Assembly (NCBI RefSeq): GCF_027580225.2
Contig: NC_073359.2
Coordinates: 9,925,001-9,989,000, forward strand
From: Misgurnus anguillicaudatus
Lineage: Eukaryota > Chordata > Actinopteri > Cypriniformes > Cobitidae
Direction: 5' to 3'
Length of the DNA stretch: 64,000 nucleotides
Part shown: positions 47,501 to 55,432 of the stretch, piece by piece
How the letters are laid out: every line of letters begins with the position of its first letter
Numbering within the stretch: the first letter of the stretch is position 1
The notes under the pieces: model-generated
Databases searched by the model: none
What the model was told of the DNA's origin: nothing
What the model saw: the letters and a program-made list of their open reading frames with translations, nothing else
Position numbers and translations under genes: made by a program

Positions 47501-50500
47501 TTTGCTTGTTTTATGCACAAAATCACTTAAATTTGATATTTTTGGTCTTAAAACTAGACTTATTTTCTTGGGTTGTTTTGCTCATCAAAAAAAGCATCTT
47601 AATTTAAACATTTCTAGATATTTTTACTGAAAACAAGACAAAAATACTAAGATTTTTTTTCTTGAAAATCATTTTTTGCAGTGTTGCTTTTGGTTTGTGC
47701 ATTTTGATTCACAGAATTCCTTTAAAAACTTCCAAAAGAACTTGTGTCCCTTTTGTCACGTTTCCCCTCATCTAAAACATATAGGGGCAGTGTCCCAGAC
47801 AGGGTTTAGATTAATCCAGAACTAGGCTTTAGTTATATTAGGACATTTAAAGGCAAGGTGCATGATTTTTGAACACTGATGTATGTTAAGATGTGTCCGT
47901 GCAAGACGAATTTAAATGAAGGCAGCTCAAACATGCATTTTAATCTGGGGAGGGATAGGATAAGCCCTGTCTGGGAAACCGCCCCGTGTTATTTTTCTGA
48001 TGTCTGGACAGATGTTTAGGAAAATATAAAATGGATGGTTTAACCTATTAAATAAATACATTCTTAGAATGTATATTTCAAGTTTTGACAGCAGATGTCA
48101 CATCCATAACGCTGAAATTGCTCACGTACGTTTACATTAAGAGCTACATTTATTTATGCTCCACATCTACTTTCCAGCAATGTTTTAGGGCAAATCTGCA
48201 GAGGAAAAGATATCTTAAAGATAGACAAGACATCATCAAGACACAGAGAGCAGTGAGAACCTGGTTAAATCGCCGCAACCAAGCTGCCGTCACTATCCAG
48301 CATGCTGTCAAGAAGTTCCTTCTGAAGTGTCAGAAGGAGAAACTGCAGCGTGGAATAATAAAGACGCAGGTATGGGAATGTTATTTTGAAGTAGACTATA
48401 TACATTGCTATATACGCATTGAATAAAAGCCACAAAACCTTTTTTAATGCTTCGTTTTAAGGCACTCTGGAGAGGACATCGTTCAAGAAAACTTCACGAC
48501 ACAAGCAAAGTCATTTCCATCAGGCGACGTTTCAGAGAAATAAATCGAAACGTAAAGGAAGAGGACAAGCTGTGTAACAAGACCACCACGGCGCTGAGCT
48601 ACCTGCTCGGATACCAAAATTACGCATACATTCTTGCAGCCTTACAACATTTGGGTAAGGTGATTTTATCACACATTTAGGAGGTCAGGAGTGTGGTAAT
48701 ATTGAAAACTGACTTGATGTTTTTTTCATGCATGAAGAAACCGCCACCAGACTTTCACCAGAGTGCTGTGAACGGCTTGTTGAAAGCGGAGCGACGCGCA
48801 CCATCTTTACTCTGATAAGGAACTGTAACAGAAGTGTGCCTTCAATGGAGACCATCACCTTATCCATTCAAGTCCTTCTCAACTTATCCAAAGTATGTTG
48901 TCTCTTAGTAATGGCTGTCAACTCATTACAAAAAACAGTAATGTTTTTGATGTCCAGGGTAGGGCTGTATGTTAAACTTAAAGGGGTGGTTTCGCAACCT
49001 CACCACTAGATGCCGCAAAAATGTACACACTGCACCTTTAAAAGGATATTTTTGCTCATACCTACACACCTAAAAGTGGCAATTTTAAAGGACAAGTTCG
49101 GTATTTTGCACTTGAAGCCCTGTTTTCGGATTGTTTGTGATGGGGTGGAACGGTTTTGACTGAGGTTTCGACATATACGGCTGCCCCGAGAATTTTTGGG
49201 CTCCTACCTTTACAATGGGTTTAATGGTGCACTGGAACAATCCTTCCTAACATGCATTAAACTTTCAAATGCAATTTTTGTGTGAGCATACCAGTGAACA
49301 CCCCTGACCACTCGGTGAGTTTCACGTCTTTGTAAACGAAAGTTTAATGCATTTTAGAAAGGATTGTTCCAGTGCACCATTAAACCCATTGTAAAGGTAG
49401 GAGCTGAAACACAAACACCCCAAAATTCTCGGGGCAGCCGTATATGTCGAAATTTCAGTCAAAACCGTTCTATTTCATCATAACAATCTGAAAATAGGGC
49501 TTTAAGTGTAAAATACCGAACTTGTCCTTTAACATGTTTCAGCTCAAAATACCACATAATTCATTATAACATCACATATGTATTCTGGGGACAACAAAGA
49601 TTTATTTGACATCTTAAAAAAGTCTTGTGAAATGTCCCCTTTAAAGGTGCAGTGTGTAAATTTTAGCGCCGTCTAGTGGTGAGGTTGCGAATTGCAACCA
49701 ACGGCTTAGTCCACTGCTCACCCCTCACTTTAGAAACACATAGAGAAGCTACGGTAGCCGCCACCAAACAAACATGTCATCGTCGGAGACAACTTAGTAA
49801 AAAAATTGTCCGTTAAGGGCCTCTGTAGAAAAATCAGGTCACAAAATGGCAACTTTCATGTAAGGGGACCCTCTGTGTATATAGATTAAAAACGTCTCAT
49901 TCTAAGGTAACTCATAACGGTTCATTATGAAAGGTCTTTATACACCCCAGATAATATAGTTTTGTATATTATTTTGCATTTCTGTCAAGAGATCCTTCTA
50001 AAAATTACACACTGCACCTTTAACATATAGCAATGCCATTGTTTTGGCCCAAGATGTCCACCAGTATTGTAATATGTTTGTACTTAAATGTCCTAATATA
50101 ACTAAGGCCTAGTCCTGGATTAATCTATACCCTGTACACATTTTTGGGTTTCAAGACGTGTTTGGAATTTATTGTTAGTGTATGATTTTTATTTGGAGTC
50201 TCATGTGTATTAACCTTTGTTTTTTCCTTGCAGTACAACAGAACCATTGATGCCGTTTATGCTGTGGAGGACTCTGTAGAAACACTGCTGTATCTCCTGC
50301 AGATCTACCGGGAGAAGGCTGGAGATAAAGTGGCAGAAAAAGGCGGTAGCATCTTTACCAAGGCCTGTTTCCTCTTGGTTTTGTTAGTCCAAGATGAGAG
50401 GAGAGCAATGGTGGGTATTTTCCTAAAGGAAGGTTTCAGCTTTCATTTTAGTTACTAAGCTCGATGGGATCTTTGGCATAATTACATTTCATTCAATAAA

Positions 50501-52313
50501 ACTGAAATAAAAGTCAAATTTTTTTTGTTTAAATTTTTTGGTAACATGACACATTTAACAGTTTGGATACTTTTGATTGGTGTTTTTACAAGAAATCTAC
50601 AGACCTTACATTTTTTTTATTTTCTTTGTTTTGATGTGTAGGAGGTGCGAAATCTGCCCAACACTTCAGATCGTATTCGCAGCATCTGTCGGCTCACGCT
50701 TCGAAAATGCAAAATGGACGCCGAGAGAACCAAGGTCAAACAGAAAATGAATGCCTCTCTAAATGGAAGTTTCCTTCCACAAGCTACTCCTCGCAAATCC
50801 AAACCAGTAGCCAGGTACGTCTTTGCATCATTGCATCCGGCTCTGAACAAAAGGGGTTCTTAACCTTGAAGAACCCCAGGGTCAAATTTGGCCAATGTTA
50901 AGAAAAGGGTTCTCCAGGGTTAAATTAGAGCAAATTTCTGCACTGTAAAACCTAAAAGTTAACTCGACTCTCACCATTTAAGGAAACCGGTTGCATTAAA
51001 CCATTTAAGTTTTAAAACACATACATTTAATGGGTGATTCTTACGAAAACTTGGTTTTAAAAATGTCAAGCATGAAAATGTAAAAATTGCTTAAATTTAC
51101 TTTTTTCCCACCAGACATTGAAAAACAAAGTCTGGAGTAAATGGGAACATTATTTTAAAAACTTTTACATATCATTTAACACTTTTTGTAACATAATTAA
51201 AAAAATTAGTCCTAAAAAATCTCATTACCGCAACAGTCAGAAAACATCAACACTGACATATTTTCAAAATGACATGACAAACCTGAAAGAACATAATTTG
51301 GAGATTCTGCACATGCATTTAAAATCAAAGTATTATAATTAAATTAACATTTGATAAGCATCGGTTGCGGTAATGATAATCAAAATGTCGTGTAAGCATT
51401 CTGACAAGACAATATTTCAAATTAACTGTAAAAAAATGATCTTACCTGGTAGCCATCTTGAAGTAACTGGTCCATGTGCTTGGTCACTCAAAATCAAACT
51501 TTATTAAAATTCTGTATGTGTACTTAAACTGTTCTCAAAAAGTGTTGCGGAGGATGAGAACATCAGGCATGGACACATCTTTTTCCTAATTTTTCTTCAT
51601 TATTATTATACATGAATATTCAGTAAATATTTTTTCTGTCATCTAAAGTAGTCTAGCAAAACATCCATTTATTTATTTTTCTTAATATTTTTGTGTTAAT
51701 TTGATTAAATTACAACATAACGCATGTTCAAACACAGCCGGACACATTGCGGTAATGAGAATTTCAGCAGAAAATGAGATAAAATTTACAATTATAAATT
51801 CTTATGTTGAAATCACACATTGTGCAAGGTAGAACACAGTATTGTGTTAATTCTGATGATTTTTAATGTTACTTTATTACACATTTTAAAGCTAAAATCA
51901 TTAGTGCCATGGTGTTTCAATGGTTTTGTGAGAATCACCCTAATACTGTAAACTTAAAACATTGAGTCATGTGCAGTTGTGTACTTATATTTAAGTTCAC
52001 GCTACTTAAATATCAGTGCATATTTGCACATGACTGAAGTTCACAGTACTTAAATGTATGTGTTTTAAAACTTAAACGGTTTAAGGCAACCGGTTTCCTT
52101 AAATGGTTTGAGTTAAGTTTTTACAGTGTGATGTTTATGTCTGTAATACTTCATTAAAGTTCATTAAAGAAGCATTGCATTTAATATGCTCTTTATACTT
52201 CTATATTCAGGTTTGCTCCAGATTGGGTGCTGAGGCGTGACAAAATGAAAGACATTGTAGATCCTCTCCGTGCCATCCAGACATTGGCGAATGCTCTGTC
52301 TATAGTGCCTTAA
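22821..52313 (+). CDS. aspm: Abnormal spindle-like microcephaly-associated protein (aspm), complete, 30 exons
   Basis: Spindle-pole protein needed for spindle focusing and symmetric division of neural progenitors. Exons: 22821-23111, 23393-23536, 24556-25987, 26076-26144, 26228-26329, 26411-26557, 28325-28561, 30126-30193, 30275-30416, 31593-31723, 33289-33464, 33549-33694, 34034-34119, 34248-34460, 35625-35826, 37949-38091, 38215-38343, 38422-38616, 38925-43277, 43688-43837, 43946-44112, 44200-44359, 45569-45782, 45907-46049, 48178-48369, 48462-48654, 48738-48892, 50234-50410, 50642-50814, 52211-52313. The sum is 10233 nt, or 3410 residues, close to the human length. Phases agree throughout. 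Order of domains: ASH (about 20-145), long disordered exon-3 segment, conserved helical block, CH1 (about 885-1020), CH2 (about 1075-1225), IQ motifs from about 1260, and a conserved C-terminal region. Acceptors of exons 22, 24 and 27 are weak and were chosen by phase and homology. Confidence 0.93.
23629..23852. mobile_element. MITE of the GGGGCGGTTTCCCAGACAGGG family, full length (aspm intron 2)
   Basis: Starts ggggcggtttcccagacagg and ends ccctgtccgggaaaccaccc, the clearest inverted ends of this family in the window. The rest of the intron (23860-24550) shows nothing recognisable. Confidence 0.85.
24556..25987 (+). CDS. aspm: aspm exon 3: long low-conservation segment
   Basis: A 1432-bp exon, acceptor atttcag and donor gtgaat, phase 1 out. 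It is rich in Ser, Pro and Lys with repeated SP/TP sites ([20 protein letters not shown]), consistent with a mitotic-kinase-regulated disordered region. It corresponds to the long third exon of mammalian ASPM. The reading frame also continues upstream of the acceptor and downstream of the donor, but those parts are intronic. Confidence 0.88.
26706..27466. mobile_element. Palindromic MITE with ATGCTGCGTTTACAC ends (aspm intron 6)
   Basis: Left end atgctgcgtttacact, right end ggtgtaaacgcagcat. Interior GC-rich blocks (cgcgtctaccgcgcc and relatives) repeat in inverted order. Length about 760 bp. Confidence 0.8.
27640..28135. mobile_element. Repeat with nested element (aspm intron 6)
   Basis: The outer ends gggttctcacgggtctttga and ggtgtgggaactc form an inverted pair. 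Inside, 27837-28000 is a GC-richer block (cctcaccattggttgaattt, ggaggcgtccccaaagtgtc) that looks like a different repeat inserted into it. Confidence 0.5.
28325..38343 (+). CDS. aspm: aspm exons 7-17: conserved core with two calponin-homology domains
   Basis: Exon 7 encodes [20 protein letters not shown] and [10 protein letters not shown]. Exons 8-10 carry [38 protein letters not shown] and [19 protein letters not shown]. Exons 11-13 complete CH1 ([19 protein letters not shown]). Exons 14-16 form CH2 ([16 protein letters not shown], then [20 protein letters not shown], then [20 protein letters not shown]). Exon 17 starts the helical neck. Tandem CH domains mediate actin or microtubule binding and are the most conserved part of ASPM. 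The introns are full of nested MITEs listed separately. Confidence 0.92.
28614..28779. mobile_element. TTAA-flanked MITE (AGGCGGGGTGCATGAT family), copy 2 (aspm intron 7)
   Basis: Same ends as 973-1210, with TTAA at 28610-28613 and 28780-28783. It lies about 50 bp from the exon 7 donor. Confidence 0.85.
29230..29450. mobile_element. MITE of the GGGGCGGTTTCCCAGACAGGG family (aspm intron 7)
   Basis: Begins gggctggttttccggacagg and ends ccctgtctgggaaactgccc, with internal family landmarks. Confidence 0.8.
29567..29958. mobile_element. hAT-type MITE with 8-bp TSD GTTACTAT (aspm intron 7)
   Basis: Ends TAGGGATGCACAATATATC and ...CGGTGCATCCCTA, flanked by GTTACTAT at 29559-29566 and 29959-29966. 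The interior is rich in atcggccgata motifs. Confidence 0.9.
30569..30840. mobile_element. TTAA-flanked MITE (AGGGATAGTTCACCCAAAAA family) (aspm intron 9)
   Basis: Starts agggatagttcacccaaaaa tgaaaattctg and ends gttaactatccct, between TTAA at 30565-30568 and 30841-30844. Confidence 0.85.
31375..31500 (-). repeat. tRNA-derived SINE fragment (aspm intron 9)
   Basis: Read on the minus strand, ttgctcaattggtagagca and ggttcgatccc are RNA polymerase III A-box and B-box-like segments of a tRNA head. The tail side carries atccaaagtgaattcaatc, a block I associate with tRNA-derived SINEs of cyprinids. The head is too short and mismatched to be a functional tRNA gene. Confidence 0.65.
31980..33250. mobile_element. 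Large inverted-repeat sequence in aspm intron 10
   Basis: Two palindromic systems are nested. The block around 32090-32320 has a partial inverted pair (gctcccaataagcgacaaaa / ttttgtcacttattgggagc). A second pair has arms at about 32410-32790 and 32880-33240 sharing aaaaccacgcccaccggggg, aggcggcc and gtcgacagcttat blocks in opposite orientation. No coding sequence was recognised. Confidence 0.6.
34520..35354. mobile_element. Foldback MITE in aspm intron 14
   Basis: Arms carry ccatgtcatccaaaatgttg atgtctttctttg, cccaacacttaacagtttta and gaggcataagggtcttatct with their complements. Length about 835 bp. A related element is at 36103-37851. The interior holds 34858-35124, an open frame without homology. 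Confidence 0.75.
36454..36908. mobile_element. hAT-type element, TSD ATTGACAC
   Basis: Ends TAGGGATGTAACGATTCAAT and ...ATTAATCGTTACACCCCTA, flanked by ATTGACAC at 36446-36453 and 36909-36916. Length 455 bp, no coding capacity. Confidence 0.92.
37400..37678. mobile_element. hAT-type MITE, TSD GTTTAGAG
   Basis: Ends CAGTGGTTCTCAAAT and GTTTGAGAACCACTG, flanked by GTTTAGAG at 37392-37399 and 37679-37686; 279 bp. This family is the source of the hAT-like fragments in the arms of the composite transposon in crb1 intron 2. Confidence 0.93.
38422..38616 (+). CDS. aspm: aspm exon 18: first IQ motifs
   Basis: A 195-bp phase-0 exon. It encodes IQ motifs such as [18 protein letters not shown] and [17 protein letters not shown] motifs bind calmodulin and calmodulin-like light chains. 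Confidence 0.9.
38925..43277 (+). CDS. aspm: aspm exon 19: giant IQ-repeat exon (about 60 IQ motifs)
   Basis: A single 4353-bp phase-0 exon of 1451 codons. It holds about 60 IQ-like motifs in a repeating 28 + 23 + 22-residue triplet (73 residues). It equals the giant exon of mammalian ASPM. Three successive triplets (40161-40379, 40380-40598, 40599-40817) are almost identical at DNA level with an exact 219-bp period. A fourth diverged copy lies at about 41740-41910, and a further 220-bp duplication (aggcaagagatggcagc at 41709 and 41929) adjoins it. All length changes keep frame and IQ phase. Confidence 0.95.
43311..43568. mobile_element. MITE with AAGTGGTTGATGCCCTCAGG ends (aspm intron 19)
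   Basis: Left aagtggttgatgccctcagg ccaacattatgttgaccc and right gggtcaacacaatatgttgc...gaggacatcaaccactt are inverted copies. Length about 258 bp. It begins some 30 bp after the donor of the giant exon. Confidence 0.8.
43688..46049 (+). CDS. aspm: aspm exons 20-24: distal IQ motifs
   Basis: Exons 43688-43837, 43946-44112, 44200-44359, 45569-45782 and 45907-46049. Exon 22 only fits if the acceptor is ccaag|A at 44199/44200, giving [15 protein letters not shown] across the junction; the better-looking ttcag six bases downstream would shift the frame. Likewise exon 24 fits with attaaag|AA at 45906/45907; the stronger atatag seven bases upstream gives a stop with the phase-1 donor of exon 23. 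Confidence 0.8.
44899..45528. mobile_element. TTAA-flanked palindromic MITE (AGGGACACTCC family), aspm intron 22
   Basis: TTAA lies at 44895-44898 and 45529-45532. Arms match 17235-18180. The right terminal few bases are degenerate (gagcatatcttgttct). It ends about 40 bp before the exon 23 acceptor. Confidence 0.82.
46556..46964. mobile_element. Palindromic MITE, CACTGCAAAAAATGATTTTC family, copy 3 (aspm intron 24)
   Basis: Left cactgcaaaaaatattttca and right tgattttttgcagt-like ends, with the shared cttaccccattggcagattt centre. The preceding stretch (about 46070-46540), with tatgcgatgaaattgcatga and similar, is probably another repeat but its limits are unclear. Confidence 0.8.
47135..47684. 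mobile_element. Palindromic MITE, CACTGCAAAAAATGATTTTC family, copy 4 (aspm intron 24)
   Basis: Same family as 46556-46964, longer because part of the central region is duplicated (cttaccccattggcagatt appears twice). Confidence 0.8.
47784..47985. mobile_element. MITE of the GGGGCGGTTTCCCAGACAGGG family (aspm intron 24)
   Basis: Begins ggggcagtgtcccagacagg and ends ccctgtctgggaaaccgccc. It contains a fragment resembling the AGGCGGGGTGCATGAT MITE (about 47848-47872). Confidence 0.8.
48178..52313 (+). CDS. aspm: aspm exons 25-30: last IQ motifs and conserved C-terminus
   Basis: Exon 25 contains the last IQ motifs ([20 protein letters not shown]). Exons 26-28 carry [53 protein letters not shown] and [19 protein letters not shown], the conserved ASPM C-terminal helical (armadillo-like) region. 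Exon 30 ends [16 protein letters not shown]...SIVP and stops at 52311-52313. Exon 27 uses a modest acceptor (gcatgaag at 48737). Confidence 0.9.
49089..49528. mobile_element. TTAA-flanked palindromic MITE (AGGACAAGTTCGGTATTTT) (aspm intron 27)
   Basis: TTAA lies at 49085-49088 and 49529-49532. Arms include ctcctacctttacaatgggt and its complement, and gaacaatcctt around the loop. Confidence 0.9.
49645..50019. mobile_element. TTAA-flanked MITE (AGGTGCAGTGTGTAA) (aspm intron 27)
   Basis: TTAA lies at 49641-49644 and 50020-50023. Left end aggtgcagtgtgtaaatttt, right end attacacactgcacct. A reverse fragment of the same family is at about 48970-49038. Confidence 0.88.
50941..52128. mobile_element. 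Foldback MITE (CACTGTAAAA ends) with nested element (aspm intron 29)
   Basis: Outer ends cactgtaaaacctaaaagtt and agttaagtttttacagtg, with arms containing aaggaaaccggttgca and complement. Nested inside at 51032-51940 is an element with gggtgattcttacgaaaac and ttttgtgagaatcaccc ends. Confidence 0.8.
51032..51940. mobile_element. Nested inverted-repeat element (GGGTGATTCTTACRAAA ends)
   Basis: Ends GGGTGATTCTTACGAAAAC and GGTTTTGTGAGAATCACCC are inverted. The interior has no recognised coding sequence. It lies inside the foldback at 50941-52128. Confidence 0.75.
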
Positions 52314-52590
52314 AATATTCGCATCAGAAAAAACAAAACTGTGTGCTTGTGAGTCTTTTACTTTTGCTTGAACTTGTTTACCATGTACATATTTTGTATC
52401 TTTTCTTTTGTAAGGTGTATATAATTTTAATACTTTTCCTGTGGATAATTGTTTTATTACCGCATATATAATCTCTGTGGAGGTCTCAATGTAACTTTAA
52501 AATGCTGTAAATATATTGGTGCTGAAGTTTGAAATTGATTTTGTTTTTTATGCGCTGTAATTGAACATTAAAAAATAGTGCCACAACTTT
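52314..52590 (+). promoter_or_regulatory. aspm: aspm 3' UTR with probable ATTAAA poly(A) signal
   Basis: The AT-rich stretch after the stop contains ATTAAA at 52567-52572, the commonest variant poly(A) signal. No AATAAA lies closer. The cleavage site is inferred to be about 52585-52600. Confidence 0.5.
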
Positions 52591-55235
52591 GTCCAAAATA
52601 TCCCTGGTGCCAACTTGTGTCTATATGCTCAACAGCAAAAATGTTTGATTATTGTATCACACAAACCTTTATAAAAATGCAGAAGTCCCTTTTGTGTGAA
52701 TGCAAACATGTCCTCAAATTGATCCTGGCATGGCTCCTGGAAAAGGGGACTTGGGACTTTGCCGTAACATTTCCGAAACGTGTGAACAAAAGGCAAATAA
52801 TTTTCCGTAAGGGCTTTGTCCTAGAGAGGACGTGTGTAGAATCTCTTTGACACGAGGGTTAACCTTTTACAACAGAAAACTCTGCAAACTGAAATGAAGC
52901 AGAGATCAAGGAGATCCTCACTATTTGCCAATGAGATTGTTCACAAATGAAACGTGAGATAAATGCAGATAATAAGCAAACTTGAGACGCAGCTGAAAAT
53001 TTTCACCAAGCACACAATGACTACACATCATGTCACGTGTCTTTATGAGGCATATGTGAACAAATGGACACATTCTTTGTGAATTTTCTGTAATCTGTGT
53101 GTGAAAATGGCTGTTGTCCAAAGATGACATTGTTGGTGTTAGTTTGCCCACAATGGTAAAAATACAATATTAATATGAATATTATCAAATAAATATTTGT
53201 CCACCAAATTTATGCCATTGGTGTTACCCTACCCAAAGCACTTTTATTTTGAAACAATGCATCAGCTCTTTGAAGTTATTCATGGGTCAAAAGGTCAGTG
53301 AAAGAAGTTCAGTGGAGGAAGGCATAAGGTTTGTGAGATGTCTTACCTTATTTGTCCAAAATATCATGATATATCTAAGAATTTTGAAGATTTTTTGGAT
53401 GTCATTAGTGTTACTCTTTCTTTTTTTTTATAGCTGGGAGTGCTAAGATATTTACATAAAAATACATTATACTGAATAAGTATGTGATTGTTACATCTCT
53501 GATGAAATAGCACATGGCTAATGGCAGCCATTTTGTTAAAATAGTAGTTTTTTTCTGTAAATTGTCATTGGTGTTACCATCATTGGTGTTACCGTCATTA
53601 GTGTTACTTAAATGAGTACTTTCTAAGCACTATTCCTTTAACTGACCAACATAAAAGCATACAAACAAAACAAGATTGAAAATTTTATGAAAGTTTATAA
53701 GTTTTATCGTATTCATTATCTATTATTATATTCTAATTTTGTCATAGGTGTTACATTGTGTCATTGGTGTTAAACCAAGTTTTGGTGTTATGAATGTATT
53801 TTCTTGTACTTTCTAGTAATACTTTGTTGTTGATATGGGATGTAAGACATTGTTGATATTTCAGTCTTTGCTTGAATATTTTTTTTTTTTTGTTGGTTTT
53901 AAAGAAAAAAGTCAAACTGAGAATCAAATAATTTCATACAATGCTAGGTAAAGATGAAGAATTTAATAAACAAATATTAATAATCAATTATTTTTCTTTC
54001 TGTTATCATTCCTCTACTCAACCTTTAACTAAATACACAAGCTGTAATAAGAAAAAATATTTAGTATCAATATTAATGTTGTTTAAATCACAGGTAACAC
54101 CAATGACAAATACATGACTCATGGATTCTTTATTAAAATGTATTTAAAAGTTAAAAATAGATTAAGTTAGTTAATGGTATTAAAGAAGTTTTGGGTATGT
54201 TGAAAGAAGTTCATTTAAGCAGATTTCCATCACCCACCTTTTCTGTAGAATGATCCAGCTCCTGACAACATTTTAAGGTCTTTAACTTAACTGGCACTGT
54301 CTTGTGAGCAGGACACCCGCAATTTACTTCAATATTTTTCATGTAAATTTTAATCTATCATGACAAACTATATAGAAAGGTCTAAGAATGTAGTTTTCAT
54401 ATTTTAAAACCTTTTAGCAGTAATAATAATGCAGTGACTGTAATTTATTAATTTGTGACAGAGTATGCAGCTAACCAACACAAACCTCGTTTTTTATGTA
54501 TAAAATAATACTATACTGCATTATTTTTATTTATTACAATAACTTTAAACTGCTATAACATTCTTTCTTATTTACACTTACGTAAAAAACTGTAAAGTGT
54601 CTTCTTTAAAACAAGACCAAAATTAGGCTTCTAGACCAAAAAATGCCAGAGTTGGAAATTATGTACACAATTACTGCTGGTAATAAACAATTAAATTAAC
54701 AGCAAATTTGCATTTTGACGTAAACTATCCCTTTATATTCAGAATAAGAAAAGCCCATCTTATTGTTTTTATGTCATGAATCGAGACTTTTAGTTCTTAA
54801 TTTTTAACTAAATAAATCGTTTTTTATATATATTTAGAAACTATTTCTCAAAAACTCAAGTGACCAAAGTGGGTTCATAATTGCTGGATGTGCATTTAAA
54901 TTTAAACGTAACCCAAATATTACATATTAAAAAAAATTATTTCAAGACATAATTAAATTAATTTTAAGAACACTTATGGTGATTTTTATATAACTTTACA
55001 CAATTATATATTTTTGTGCAAACAGACTCTTCAGTACAAAGGTAAAAACATTAATGCTGCAGTAGTCATCTTTTAATTATGGAAATTACGACATGCCGTC
55101 ATCTAGAACATTTTACTTTTAAGAAAGAAATCCAGAAGAGACTGAAATGAATTGGAGGAATGTTAAATTTTGTTTTCTCAAGTGTTTACTTGCTGCCCAT
55201 TAAGTTTTAGCCATTTATTTTTCCTTCAATATATT
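52591..55235. other. aspm / cfh-like convergent intergenic region
   Basis: The two genes end towards each other. Blocks 52620-52925 and 54640-55100 are duplicated at 59845-60160 and 60345-60562 plus 63767-64000. The middle, about 52930-54250, is absent from the second copy and contains a recurring attggtgttac motif. No gene was recognised. Confidence 0.7.
53210..54110. repeat. Dispersed ATTGGTGTTAC motif cluster
   Basis: cattggtgttac or close variants occur near 53217, 53405, 53567, 53582, 53597, 53739 and 53761, and in reverse (ggtaacaccaatgac) near 54093. The opposed copies at the two edges could be ends of an old element. Confidence 0.5.
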
Positions 55236-55432
55236 TTATTCACACTCAGGCAAAGTCATCTTGCCATATTGACACTGTTGTCTAAAGTGAACACTGTTTC
55301 TTTTTCGATATTTTCCACTCTTACACACAAAGGTTAGGTGATCCAAATGTGGAACGTACATTCTTTCAAATTCACTTTTTCTCAGTTGTATGTTCCTTTT
55401 ATCCATTTCCGGCTGAGATGCATAACACGGTT
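55236..55432 (-). CDS. cfh-like CCP3 exon and stop
   Basis: 197 bp, acceptor tgtttcag. It ends CQYGKMTLPECE and the TAA stop at 55238-55236. The stop lies inside an AATAAA hexamer (GAA TAA AAT), which may double as the poly(A) signal; a further downstream signal is possible. Confidence 0.87.

Noticed and set aside
52578..53446. Possible F13B or other gene between aspm and the cfh-like gene
   Set aside because: The open frames show no sushi-domain cysteine pattern, and the region is a duplicated non-coding flank.
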